Source: Duganella phyllosphaerae
GTDB taxonomy: Bacteria > Pseudomonadota > Gammaproteobacteria > Burkholderiales > Burkholderiaceae_D
Direction of reading: 5' to 3'
NCBI RefSeq assembly: GCF_001758785.1
Contig: NZ_LROM01000046.1
Coordinates: forward strand, 1-32,541
DNA length: 32,541 nucleotides
Shown here: positions 15,140 through 25,698 of the stretch, piece after piece
Position numbering within the stretch: position 1 is the first letter of the stretch
How the letters are laid out: each line of letters starts with the position of its first letter
Made by a program: the position numbers and the translations under genes
The notes under the pieces: generated by a model
Database searches by the model: none
The model's input: only the letters and a program-made list of their open reading frames with translations
What the model was told of the DNA's origin: nothing

Positions 15140-18100
15140 TCAATACGGCTGCCAACGCAAGTCCAGGGTCATCGGGAAGCTCGGATTGTGTGCCTCTTTC
15201 ATCACAGTCATCGGGCCCGGCGTGTGGCCGTGCGGCCAGAAGCGCGCAAACCGGCGCGCCTCGGCGGCGTTGGCGTTGACCGGTGAACCGGCCTCGCTGC
15301 GTCCGCCCGGGTGCACCACGTGGTAGGTGCAGCCGCCAATCGCACGCCCGCTCCAGGTATCGACCAGGTCGAACGTGAGCGGCGCCTGCACGCGGATGCT
15401 CGGGTGCAGCGCCGACCATGGGCTCCACGCGCGGAAGCGTACGCCAGCCACGTATTCGCCGGGCACGCCGGTCGGATGCAGCGGCAGCATGCGACCGTTG
15501 CAGGCGACGATGTGGCGCCCGTCCGTGAGGCCGCGCACCAGCAGCTGCATGCGCTCCACCGACGAATCGACATAGCGCGCGGTGCCGCCGGCGGAGACTT
15601 CCTCGCCCAGCACATTCCATGGCTCGATGGCCTGGCGCAGTTCCATTTCCACGCCTTCATAGACCACGGTGCCGAAGCGCGGGAAGCGGAATTCGATGAA
15701 CGGCTCGAACCAGTGTTCCTCGAACTCGTAGCCGGAGGCGCGCAGGTCGCGCGCGACGTCGCGGATATCCTGCGCCACGAAGTGCGGCAGCATCCAGCGG
15801 TCGTGCAGCGCCGTGCCCCAGTGGACCAGCTTGGCCTGGAACGGCTGGCGCCAGAAGCGCGCCACCAGCGCGCGCAGCAGCAACATTTGCAGCAAGCTCA
15901 TACGCTCGTGCGGCGGCATTTCGAAGGCGCGGAATTCCACCAGGCCCAGGCGGCCGGTGGGACCGTCCGGCGAATATAGCTTATCGATCGAGAATTCCGA
16001 GCGGTGCGTATTGCCGGTCAAATCGACCAGCATGTTGCGCAGCAGGCGGTCGACCATCCACGGCTTGTCGCCGTCGTGCATGGTCGGCAGCACCTGGTCC
16101 ATCTGCTGGAAGGCAATCGCCAGCTCGTACAGGTTGTCGTCGCGTGCTTCATCGACGCGCGGCGCCTGGCTGGTCGGTCCGATGAAGGTGCCCGAGAACA
16201 GGTACGACAAGGCCGGGTGCACCTGCCAGTACGTAATCAGGCTTTTGAGCAGGTCGGGGCGGCGCAGCATCGGGCTGTCTTCGGCGGTGGCGCCGCCGAG
16301 CGTGGCGTGGTTGCCCCCGCCAGTGCCGGTGTGGCGGCCGTCGAGCATGAATTTTTCGGTGCCCAGGCGCGTTAAGCGCGCTTCCTGGTACAGCGTGGAC
16401 ATGTTATAGACCAGCTCATTCCAGCTCGCTGCCGGGTGGATGTTCACTTCGATTACGCCGGGATCAGGCGTTACGCTGAGCAGCTTGATGCGCGGGTCGC
16501 GCGGTGGCGCGTAGCCTTCGAGGCGCAGCTTGAGCTTTAGCTTGGACGCAGTGTTCTCCACCGCCGACACCAGCGCCAGGTAGTCCTCGACGCGTTTGAG
16601 CGGCGGCATGAACACGTGCAGGCGGCCGCCGCGCACTTCCACGCACAGCGCGGTGTGGATCACGTCGCGGGCGGCGGGGTCTTGCGGCGTGCGCACCTTG
16701 GCTTGATCGGCTGATTTGCCGGCTGCCAGGCCCAGTACCGGGCGCTTGTCTTTTTTTGCGACCGGCAGTGCGCCGCGCGGCGAAAACGGATCGACGTCGA
16801 ATTCCAGGTCGGCTTCTCGCTCTTCCGGCAGGACCCACGGCAGCGTGGACAGCGGCAGGCGCAGGCCCATCGGCGAATCGCCTTCGAGCAGGTACAGGTG
16901 TTCGCGGCGCAGCGGCCAGGCCGAGGTGCGCCAGTTGGTGCCCAACATGACCGACGGATCGTAGTCGGCAGCCTTCAAGGGCAGCACGTAGCCGGCCACC
17001 TGGCCCAGGCCGCGCTCGAGCAGGCGCGCCAGGCGGCGCCGTTCTTCCGGCGACTTCAGGTCGGCCTGCAGAGGATCGATATTGCGCGGCAGCGCCTGTT
17101 CGCGCTGGGCTTGCAGCAGCACGTCTTCATAGGCGGCAATCGGGCTGTTGGCGGGCAGACGCAAGTTCTTGGCCAGTTCGGCGATGAAGCTGGCCGCTTC
17201 GTCGCTGCCATAGCCATCGTTGACGTGATCGTCGGAGAACAGCGACGCGTCGTACCACATCGGCTGGCCATCGACGCGCCAGAAGATATTCAGGGCCCAG
17301 CGCGGCAGCGGCTCGCCCGGGTACCATTTGCCCTGGCCGTAGTGCAGCATGCCGCCCGGCGCGAAATGGTTTTTCAGGCGGTGCATCAGGTTGCCGGCCA
17401 GTTCGCGCTTCTTGTCGCCGTGGGCCAGCGTGTTCCATTCGGCGCCGTCCATGTCGTCGATCGAGACAAAAGTCGGCTCGCCGCCCTGGGTCAGGCGCAC
17501 GTCCTGGCGCTTGAGGTCAGCATCGACCTGCTGGCCCAGTTGGTCGATCTTGTGCCAGTCCGCTTCCGAATACGGTTTGGTCACGCGCGGGTCTTCGTGG
17601 ATGCGGGTGACCGTCATCTCGTGGAAGAACGTCACCTCGGCCTGGTCGGTATAGCCGCTCACCGGCGCGGCCGACGACGGCATCGCCGTGCAGGCCAGCG
17701 GAATATGGCCTTCGCTGGCCAGCATGCCGGACGTGGGGTCGAGGCCGATCCAGCCGGCGCCGGGGATGTACACCTCGGTCCACGCGTGCAGGTCGGTAAA
17801 ATCTTCGGCCGCGCCGCTGGGGCCGTCGAGCGCCTCCTGGTCGGCGCGCAATTGAATCAGGTAGCCGGAAACGAAACGCGCGGCCAGGCCCAGCTCGCGC
17901 AGGATCTGCACCAGCAGCCAGCCGGTATCGCGGCACGAGCCGGAACGCTTTTGCAGCGTTTCTTCGGGCGCCTGCACGCCCGGCTCCATGCGCAGCAGGT
18001 AGGCGATATCGAGTTGCAGGCGCTGGTTGATGGCGACGAGGAAGTCGTTGGTCAGGATCGGTTCGGCCAGCAGGGCGGTGCGGGCCGACTCCACCCATTC

Positions 18101-18484
18101 TTTCACCAGCGGACCGGCCGCTTCGGTGCGCAGATAGGGGCTGAGTTCGGCAGTCAGCTGTTCGGGATACACGAACGGGAATTTCTCGGCGTATTTCTCA
18201 ACGAAGAAGTCGAACGGGTTAATCACGGTCATGTCGGCCACCAGGTCCACCGTGAAGTCGAGTACGTCGGTTTTTTCCTGGAACACGAAACGGCCGATGT
18301 AGTTGCCGTACGGGTCTTGCTGCCAGTTGATGAAATGGTCTTCGGGCTGCACCGTCAGCGAGTACGACAGGATCGGCGTGCGCGCATGGGGAGCCGGGCG
18401 CAGGCGTACTTCGTGCGGCGACAGGTTGACCAGGCGGTCATAACGGTAACTGGTCTTGTGGTGCAGCGCGATACGGATAGCCAT
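15140..18484 (-). CDS. Transglutaminase-like protein B fused to DUF2126
   Basis: A 1114-residue protein, the first gene of the minus-strand operon. The N-terminal transglutaminase-associated domain (1-90; ALHHKTSYRYDRLVNLSPHEVR) is followed by a core with Cys184 (RSGSCRDTGWL), His233 (LHAWTEVYIPGAGW) and Asp249 (GLDPTSG). From about 330 to the end is DUF2126, recognisable by LTQGGEPTFVSIDD, HYGQGKWYPGEPLPRW, DGRHTGTGGGNH and VEFRAFEMPPHERM. The DUF2126 part looks enzyme-like: the GGEPTF and HTGTGGGNH motifs resemble nucleotide- or metal-binding loops of carboxylate-amine ligases, and a ligase fold has been proposed for it. A protein joining an amide-cleaving and a possible amide-forming domain is notable. 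AAGG lies 8 nt before the ATG. Confidence 0.92.
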   Translation of the reverse strand: MAIRIALHHKTSYRYDRLVNLSPHEVRLRPAPHARTPILSYSLTVQPEDHFINWQQDPYGNYIGRFVFQEKTDVLDFTVDLVADMTVINPFDFFVEKYAEKFPFVYPEQLTAELSPYLRTEAAGPLVKEWVESARTALLAEPILTNDFLVAINQRLQLDIAYLLRMEPGVQAPEETLQKRSGSCRDTGWLLVQILRELGLAARFVSGYLIQLRADQEALDGPSGAAEDFTDLHAWTEVYIPGAGWIGLDPTSGMLASEGHIPLACTAMPSSAAPVSGYTDQAEVTFFHEMTVTRIHEDPRVTKPYSEADWHKIDQLGQQVDADLKRQDVRLTQGGEPTFVSIDDMDGAEWNTLAHGDKKRELAGNLMHRLKNHFAPGGMLHYGQGKWYPGEPLPRWALNIFWRVDGQPMWYDASLFSDDHVNDGYGSDEAASFIAELAKNLRLPANSPIAAYEDVLLQAQREQALPRNIDPLQADLKSPEERRRLARLLERGLGQVAGYVLPLKAADYDPSVMLGTNWRTSAWPLRREHLYLLEGDSPMGLRLPLSTLPWVLPEEREADLEFDVDPFSPRGALPVAKKDKRPVLGLAAGKSADQAKVRTPQDPAARDVIHTALCVEVRGGRLHVFMPPLKRVEDYLALVSAVENTASKLKLKLRLEGYAPPRDPRIKLLSVTPDPGVIEVNIHPAASWNELVYNMSTLYQEARLTRLGTEKFMLDGRHTGTGGGNHATLGGATAEDSPMLRRPDLLKSLITYWQVHPALSYLFSGTFIGPTSQAPRVDEARDDNLYELAIAFQQMDQVLPTMHDGDKPWMVDRLLRNMLVDLTGNTHRSEFSIDKLYSPDGPTGRLGLVEFRAFEMPPHERMSLLQMLLLRALVARFWRQPFQAKLVHWGTALHDRWMLPHFVAQDIRDVARDLRASGYEFEEHWFEPFIEFRFPRFGTVVYEGVEMELRQAIEPWNVLGEEVSAGGTARYVDSSVERMQLLVRGLTDGRHIVACNGRMLPLHPTGVPGEYVAGVRFRAWSPWSALHPSIRVQAPLTFDLVDTWSGRAIGGCTYHVVHPGGRSEAGSPVNANAAEARRFARFWPHGHTPGPMTVMKEAHNPSFPMTLDLRWQPY

Positions 18485-18695
18485 GCGGAATGCCTTTTCG
18501 ATGTTGGGCGCGACCTTGAGTCATCGCGATGAGCTTGTTTAAGCATGATTCATACCTGATATCCCAGCGTAACACGCCGCGCACCGCAGGCACGTTTCTT
18601 GATGATAGTGTCGATGATAAGATGCGTTGTGGTCAAATTCCCAGCGCGGTGCGCCATTATGGTGCAGACCATCCCGAACTTGAAAGCGATTCCCC
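18485..18695. promoter_or_regulatory. Divergent intergenic region inside the transglutaminase locus
   Basis: This 211-bp gap separates the divergent transglutaminase B operon (minus) and transglutaminase C (plus), so it must contain promoters for both. I see an AT-richer core (18530-18625) and a short direct repeat GATGATA at 18601-18607 and 18613-18619. I found no -35/-10 pair with good spacing and no RNA gene. Confidence 0.4.
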
Positions 18696-19490
18696 ATGTG
18701 GCTGCGCACTGCCTGCACCCTCGGCTTCACCCTCGACGCTCCCACGCCGTTCATCTTGATGTTGCGGGCGCGCAGCGGCGCCCAGCAATGGGTGGCGCGC
18801 GAGTCCTATACGCTCACACCCAGTGTTCCTGTCGTGGAATTTACCGATATGTATGGCAACCTGTGCCAGCGCCTGGTGGCGCCCGCCGGTGAATTTTCCA
18901 TCGAGACCACGGCCGACGTGATGACTGCCGACGAGATCGACGTGGCGCCCGGCGCGCCGTTCGACGCAGTGCAGGACTTGCCGGACGGCGTGCTGACCTT
19001 TCTGCTGTCGAGCCGCTATTGCGAGTCCGAGCAGTTCACCACCATGGCGGCGGAAATCGTCGCCGGCGTGGCGCCCGGCTACGACCAGGTGGCCGCACTC
19101 TGCGACTGGATCCGGCGCGAGGTGCGGTTCGATCCGGCCACCGTGTACGGCCAGATGACCGCCACCGAAGTCAACCTGCGCCGCGAAGGCGTGTGCCGCG
19201 ACCTGGCGCACCTGGGTATCGCCCTGTGCCGCAGCCTGTGCATCCCGGCGCGGATGGTGGTGGGATATCTGCACGGTCTGGTGCCGATGGACCAGCATGC
19301 GTGGTTCGAAGCCTGGGTGGGCGGGCGCTGGTACACTTTCGATCCCACCCAGCCCAACGCGCGCGGCGGCCGCGTCACGCTCGCTTACGGACACGACGCC
19401 GCCGACGTGGCGATCTTCAACCAGTTTGGACCGGCGTCGCCGCCGGTGCTGATGCAGGTGGCGGTGGAGCTGCTGGCGCCGCCGGCTTAG
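18696..19490 (+). CDS. Transglutaminase-like (papain-fold) protein C
   Basis: A 264-residue protein with an N-terminal beta-rich domain (1-105; [17 protein letters not shown]) and a transglutaminase-like core with Cys167 ([19 protein letters not shown]), His201 ([11 protein letters not shown]) and Asp216 (WYTFDPTQ). It is divergent from the transglutaminase B/ATP-grasp operon. The start at 18696 is the only ATG that gives the full beta domain; only a weak purine stretch (GAAAG) precedes it. Its last 74 bp overlap, tail to tail, the end of the metallopeptidase gene on the other strand. There is no signal peptide. The family member is clear; whether it acts on the same substrate as proteins A and B is inferred from context only. 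Confidence 0.9.
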   Translation: MWLRTACTLGFTLDAPTPFILMLRARSGAQQWVARESYTLTPSVPVVEFTDMYGNLCQRLVAPAGEFSIETTADVMTADEIDVAPGAPFDAVQDLPDGVLTFLLSSRYCESEQFTTMAAEIVAGVAPGYDQVAALCDWIRREVRFDPATVYGQMTATEVNLRREGVCRDLAHLGIALCRSLCIPARMVVGYLHGLVPMDQHAWFEAWVGGRWYTFDPTQPNARGGRVTLAYGHDAADVAIFNQFGPASPPVLMQVAVELLAPPA

Positions 19491-20622
19491 TGTCGAGATT
19501 GCTTGCGGGCTCAGGCGTGGGCTTTCTTGCAGGCTTCGGCAAATTCCTGATGCCGGTCTTCTTGTACGAGGCCACCACCTTGTGCACGAAGGTCAGTTTT
19601 TCCAGCACCGGGGTGCTGAGCTTGAACGGGTACGAATCCGGCATGCCGATGCTGCGATTGAGGCTGTTGAGCACATAGGTCAGGGCGAACCAGTCGGAGA
19701 TGGTGTCGTCGAACGTTTCGACCCGGGTGGTGGGCAGAGTGACACCGTCGAGTGACGGTTCGTCGGCCTTCGCGGGCTTGAGCGACAGGCCGCACGCGTG
19801 CGCGGTTTCCAGCGTGTCGATCATGTGCAGGTAGTGGGCCCAGGTTTCGGCCCAGTCTTCCCACGGATGGGAACTGGCGTAGCTGCTGACGAAACGCTGT
19901 TCCCAGTCGGCCACCGGGCCGTCCTTGTAATGGCGCTGCAGCGCTTCGCTGTAATCGGCGCGTTCGTCGCCGAACAGGGCGCGGAAGCTGTCCTGCCACG
20001 CGGTATCGACCACCAGCCGGTCGAAATAATAATGGCCGCTCTCGTGGCGGAAATGGCCGAGCAGCGTGCGGTAGCGCTCGTGCATCTGCTCGCGCGTGCG
20101 TTCGCGCTCGGCCGGATCGGCTTCGGCGATGTTGAGCGTAATCAGGCCGTCGTCGTGGCCGGTCATCACGCATTCGTCGGGCGTGTCGCCGTCTTCGAGG
20201 AACTGGAACGCCAGGCCGGCTTCCGGGTCATCTTCTTTCGAGTTGGGCGTGAGGTTCAGCGCCGACAGCGAAAACAGCAGGCGGCGCTTGGCGGTTTCCA
20301 GGCGCGACCAGAGAATGTGGTTCTTTTCCGACGACAGCGTCGGGATCACCACCGTCAGCTGGCAAGACTCGCACAGTTCATGCTCGTCCTCGGCCGGGAT
20401 CATCCAGTTGCACACATTGTGTTCCACGTAGTTACCGCATTGCTTGTACAGCTTGCCGGCATCCTTTTTGTTCAGGCTGCGCCACAGGCCGTTATCGGCC
20501 GGTTCGTAGGCATTGATGGTGCGCATTCCAGGCTGAAAGCCGAGCATGCTGTCGCAGTTCGAGCAGTGGGTATTTTCAAAAAACACTTGCTGGGAGCACT
20601 TGTCACAGTGGAACGTTTTCAT
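19417..20622 (-). CDS. Zinc-ribbon putative zinc metallopeptidase (Peptidase_Mx type)
   Basis: A 401-residue protein. The N-terminus has a zinc-ribbon with CxxC pairs at Cys6/Cys9 and Cys20/Cys23; a second Cys cluster follows (Cys62, Cys71, Cys84, Cys87). The peptidase motif HESGH is at 193-197 ([13 protein letters not shown]), with further conserved-looking acidic and aromatic residues ([16 protein letters not shown]) that may supply the third zinc ligand. This matches the putative zinc-binding metallopeptidase family commonly found beside ATP-grasp/transglutaminase genes. The last 35 or so residues are Pro/Ala-rich ([16 protein letters not shown]), lie partly in the overlap with transglutaminase C and are probably disordered. 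No export signal. I infer that it cleaves the product or target of this locus; no substrate is known. Confidence 0.88.
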   Translation of the reverse strand: MKTFHCDKCSQQVFFENTHCSNCDSMLGFQPGMRTINAYEPADNGLWRSLNKKDAGKLYKQCGNYVEHNVCNWMIPAEDEHELCESCQLTVVIPTLSSEKNHILWSRLETAKRRLLFSLSALNLTPNSKEDDPEAGLAFQFLEDGDTPDECVMTGHDDGLITLNIAEADPAERERTREQMHERYRTLLGHFRHESGHYYFDRLVVDTAWQDSFRALFGDERADYSEALQRHYKDGPVADWEQRFVSSYASSHPWEDWAETWAHYLHMIDTLETAHACGLSLKPAKADEPSLDGVTLPTTRVETFDDTISDWFALTYVLNSLNRSIGMPDSYPFKLSTPVLEKLTFVHKVVASYKKTGIRNLPKPARKPTPEPASNLDTKPAAPAAPPPPASAPAATPVQTG

Positions 20623-20725
20623 TTGGCACCGGTTATCAGAAGTTGTGGAAGTGGAGATGTTGTAGTTTCACAATCTAACAGTAAATTCAGGCTTGCAACG
20701 CTCGTGTAAGACTATGCCTCGCAAT

Positions 20726-20745
20726 CGTGCGCGGGGTAGCGCACG
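20726..20745 (+). other. GC hairpin upstream of the aconitase promoter
   Basis: A perfect 7-bp stem (CGTGCGC at 20726-20732, GCGCACG at 20739-20745) with a 6-nt loop sits in the 177-bp divergent region between the metallopeptidase and aconitase genes. The T-rich sequence after it is short and interrupted. It could insulate the two promoters. Function is unknown. Confidence 0.35.
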
Positions 20746-20751
20746 CATTTA

Positions 20752-20796
20752 TTGGCTGCATTATTGATTGCATTTATAAGCGTAATTATGCAATCA
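20752..20796 (+). promoter_or_regulatory. Promoter with overlapping inverted-repeat operator for the aconitase/GntR operon
   Basis: A -35 TTGGCT (20752-20757) and -10 TATAAG (20775-20780) are separated by exactly 17 bp, matching sigma-70 consensus at 4 and 5 of 6 positions. A perfect 9-bp inverted repeat, TGATTGCAT (20765-20773) and ATGCAATCA (20788-20796), straddles the -10 and ends 3 bp before the ATG. This placement is typical of a repressor site. The GntR-family protein encoded in the same operon is the likely ligand, giving autoregulation; that link is inference. Predicted transcripts would start near 20787, so the leader would be only about a dozen bases, with no Shine-Dalgarno. Confidence 0.65.
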
Positions 20797-20799
20797 TGA

Positions 20800-23439
<2,640 letters not shown>

Positions 23440-23473
23440 TAGCCATGCTGTTAGCCGATAACTGGACCGCACG

Positions 23474-24379
23474 ATGAAAAGCACCGACAACACGATAGCG
23501 CGCCAGATCGTGGCGCTGATCCAGGCGCAGGGCTGGCCGGCCGGCACCCATTTGCCGGCGCAGATGCTGGCTGACCGCCTGCGCGTGTCGCGCCAGCCGG
23601 TGGGCGAGGCGCTGGCGCTGCTGCACGAAAAAGGACTGCTCACGCGCGAGCGCCACCGGGGCTTTTTCACTGCCAGGCCGCTGGCCGAGCCGCTGGCCGA
23701 CATCGTGCGCGGCCTGGGCCTGGAGGAGACTGACGTGGTCACCAGCGTGTACTTCCGCATCGCCGACGACCTGCTGCGCGGCGAACTGCCGCTGGCGTTT
23801 TCGGAGCAGCTGATCAAGACCCGCTACGGCCTGACCTCGGCGCAGTTGAACGCAGTGCTGGGCCGCATCGCCGGCGAGGGCTGGGCCGAGCGCAAGCCCG
23901 GCTACGGCTGGGAATTTTCGAGCATGCTGACCACGCCCGACAGCCTGCTGCAATCGTACCGCCTGCGCCTGGCGCTGGAACCGGCCGCGTTGCTCGAACC
24001 GGCGTACCACCTGGCGCCAGCGGTGATTGCCCAGTGCCGCGCGGTCGAGCAGCAGTTGCTGGCTGGCGGCATTGCGACTGCCAGCGCCGACCAGTTGCAC
24101 GATCGCGGCGTGCGCTACCACGAGAGCCTGGTCGAGGCGTCCGGCAACCGCTTCTTTATCGACACCATCCGCCGCGTCAACCGGGTGCGGCGCCTGCTGT
24201 CCTACCGTTCGATGCAGAGCCGCGCGCGGTATGCCGAACATTGCAAACAACACCTGCACGTGCTCGACCTGCTCGAGCGCGAACGCAACGACGATGCCGC
24301 CGAATTTTTGCGCCAGCATCTGCAGCACACCATCGCAGCCCTTTCAAGCATCGACCACATACTGCAACCGCCAACCTGA
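23474..24379 (+). CDS. GntR-family regulator with FCD domain and apparent second winged helix
   Basis: A 301-residue regulator. The N-terminal GntR winged helix (1-70) is clear: LPAQMLADRLRVSRQPVGEAL, then LALLHEKGLLTRERHRGFF. A second segment (about 88-155; VYFRIADDLLRGELPLAFSE, YGLTSAQLNAVLGRIAGEGW, AERKPGYGWEF) again looks like a GntR-type helix-turn-helix and wing. The C-terminal all-helical FCD-like ligand domain (about 160-290) follows: RLRLALEPAALLEPA, HDRGVRYHESLVEASGN, and HCKQHLHVLDLLE. FCD domains bind small carboxylates, often with a metal held by His/Asp residues. It lies 34 bp after the aconitase gene and 22 bp before the binding-protein gene. I infer that it controls this operon through the inverted repeat at 20765-20796. 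Confidence 0.87.
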   Translation: MKSTDNTIARQIVALIQAQGWPAGTHLPAQMLADRLRVSRQPVGEALALLHEKGLLTRERHRGFFTARPLAEPLADIVRGLGLEETDVVTSVYFRIADDLLRGELPLAFSEQLIKTRYGLTSAQLNAVLGRIAGEGWAERKPGYGWEFSSMLTTPDSLLQSYRLRLALEPAALLEPAYHLAPAVIAQCRAVEQQLLAGGIATASADQLHDRGVRYHESLVEASGNRFFIDTIRRVNRVRRLLSYRSMQSRARYAEHCKQHLHVLDLLERERNDDAAEFLRQHLQHTIAALSSIDHILQPPT

Positions 24380-24401
24380 CCTTCACTCGACGAGGCTTAC
24401 C

Positions 24402-25151
24402 ATGACCGACACCGTCACCATCGCCATCACCGCGGCCATCCGCGCCGCCTTTGCGCCCACCGGCACCCTGCGCGCCTCTATCAACCTCGGCAACCCCATC
24501 CTGGCCAACCCCGGCGACGGCGTCACGCCTGGCGGCGTGTCGGTGGACCTGGCGCGCGAGCTGGCCGCGCTACTGGAACTGCCGTTGGAATTGGTGGTAT
24601 TCGATACCGCCGGCAAATCGGCGGCGGCAGTCGAAAGCGGACAAGCCGACGTGGGCTTCTTCGCCATCGACCCGGTGCGCGGCGCCGACATCGCCTTTAC
24701 CGCGCCGTACGTGCTGATCGAAGGCTGCTACCTGGTGAAGGACGATTCGCCGCTCACGCATAACGACCAGGTGGACGACCCGGCGCTGCGCGTGGTGGTG
24801 GGCAAGGGCAGCGCCTACGACCTGTATCTCACGCGCGAACTGCAACACGCCGCCATCGTGCGTGCGCCGTCGTCGCCGGCGGTGGTGGACGTGTTCCTGG
24901 CGGAGCAGGCCGACGTTGCCGCCGGCGTGCGCCAGCAACTACAACTCGACGCCGACCGGCTGGGCGGCCTGCGCCTGCTGGGCGAGCGCTTCATGGTGAT
25001 CCAGCAGGCGATGGGTATCCCCAAGGCGCGCGGGGACGAAGCGGCGCAGGTGCTGCACGCTTTCGTCGAAGCGGCCAAGGCGCGCGGCCTGGTCGATGCC
25101 GCGCTGGCGCGCCATGGCGTTCAAGGCGCTTCGGTGGCGCCGCCCGCCTGA
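24402..25151 (+). CDS. Solute-binding-protein-fold (SBP family 3-like) protein without signal peptide
   Basis: A 249-residue type-2 periplasmic-binding-protein fold. Characteristic parts are LRASINLGNPILANP near the N-terminus, GVSVDLARELAALLELPLEL, ESGQADVGFFAIDPVRGADI, FTAPYVLIEGCYLV and VVVGKGSAYDLYLTREL. The ATG at 24402 has GAGG 8 nt upstream and gives MTDTVTIAITAAIRAAF, which lacks a charged-hydrophobic signal sequence, so the product is predicted cytoplasmic. The longer in-frame start at 24027 runs through the GntR gene and is rejected. No permease or ATPase is nearby, so ordinary ABC uptake is doubtful. It may buffer or sense the aconitase substrate, or be an enzyme built on this fold. 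Confidence 0.82.
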   Translation: MTDTVTIAITAAIRAAFAPTGTLRASINLGNPILANPGDGVTPGGVSVDLARELAALLELPLELVVFDTAGKSAAAVESGQADVGFFAIDPVRGADIAFTAPYVLIEGCYLVKDDSPLTHNDQVDDPALRVVVGKGSAYDLYLTRELQHAAIVRAPSSPAVVDVFLAEQADVAAGVRQQLQLDADRLGGLRLLGERFMVIQQAMGIPKARGDEAAQVLHAFVEAAKARGLVDAALARHGVQGASVAPPA

Positions 25152-25162
25152 GCGAAGGGCAG

Positions 25163-25200
25163 GGCAGGGGCTGCGACAAAATGTCCTGCTGCAGCCTGCC
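25163..25200 (+). terminator. Possible terminator hairpin after the aconitase operon
   Basis: GGCAG, a GG bulge, and GCTGC-type left arm (25163-25174) pair with GCAGCCTGCC (25191-25200), giving a 10-bp stem with a 2-nt bulge. The loop itself contains GAC-AAAAT-GTC. There is no T-tract, so intrinsic termination is uncertain, but the position between two operons fits a 3' end. Confidence 0.35.
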
Positions 25201-25220
25201 GCGCTGCATGACCACTGCGG

Positions 25221-25226
25221 TAAAAT
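25221..25226 (+). promoter_or_regulatory. Possible -10 element (TAAAAT) before the DUF2946 gene
   Basis: TAAAAT lies 7 bp before the DUF2946 start, in a GGTAAAATAGCC context that I associate with betaproteobacterial promoters. No -35 with good match is seen at 17 bp. If used, the message would be nearly leaderless. No Fur-box-like sequence is recognisable here. Confidence 0.3.
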
Positions 25227-25232
25227 AGCCAG

Positions 25233-25613
25233 ATGTACAAGTCCCCACAACGCCGACGTTACCTCGCATGGCTGCTTTGCGCCGCTATGCTGATGACGGC
25301 GTTGATGCCGACATTGTCGCGCGCATTCGCGCCGGAACGGACCGCCGGCGCCGCGTGGCTGGAGATCTGCTCGGCCATGGGTACCCGTTACGTCAGGGCG
25401 CCCGATAGCCCGGACCCTTCCGACAAGCGCAACGGCAGCATGAACGACTGCCCGTATTGCCGCGTCCACTTCGACGTGCCGGGGCTGCCGCCGTCACCGC
25501 CACTGGCGCCACAGTTTGCCATCCTCGCCGAACGGCCTGCGCTGTTCTACCATGCACCGACACCGCTGTATTCGTGGGTGATTGCGCACCCGCGTGGTCC
25601 TCCCGCTGTCTGA
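25233..25613 (+). CDS. DUF2946-family small exported protein
   Basis: A 126-residue protein with a basic N-terminus and hydrophobic segment (RRRYLAWLLCAAMLMTALMP) that acts as a signal peptide or membrane anchor, then W-L-E-ICSAMGTRYVR and the pair CPYC (about 73-76) followed by His. This is the pattern of DUF2946 proteins, which often sit next to TonB-dependent receptors for copper or other metals and may bind a metal through the Cys/His residues. The tail is Pro-rich. The receptor gene follows after 85 bp, suggesting a shared role in metal acquisition; no biochemical role is established. Confidence 0.8.
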   Translation: MYKSPQRRRYLAWLLCAAMLMTALMPTLSRAFAPERTAGAAWLEICSAMGTRYVRAPDSPDPSDKRNGSMNDCPYCRVHFDVPGLPPSPPLAPQFAILAERPALFYHAPTPLYSWVIAHPRGPPAV

Positions 25614-25698
25614 TATCGAGCACGTTTCAGCTCCAGCCTGACGCCGGTCTTTATGCCGTTGTGTCGGCTGGCCACGGTCCGCCCATGGCGGCCGCGAT

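Noticed and set aside
16898..18532. 544-codon plus-strand open frame opposite transglutaminase B
   Set aside because: Shadow of the DUF2126 fusion gene; translation is Gly/Gln/His-rich with no recognisable motif.
18601..18619. Short GATGATA direct repeat as a CRISPR or iteron array
   Set aside because: Only two 7-bp copies are present; too few and too short for either.
24027..24401. Longer start for the binding-protein-fold gene
   Set aside because: It would read out of frame through the GntR gene as Arg/Ser/Ala-rich sequence; the ATG at 24402 has a Shine-Dalgarno.
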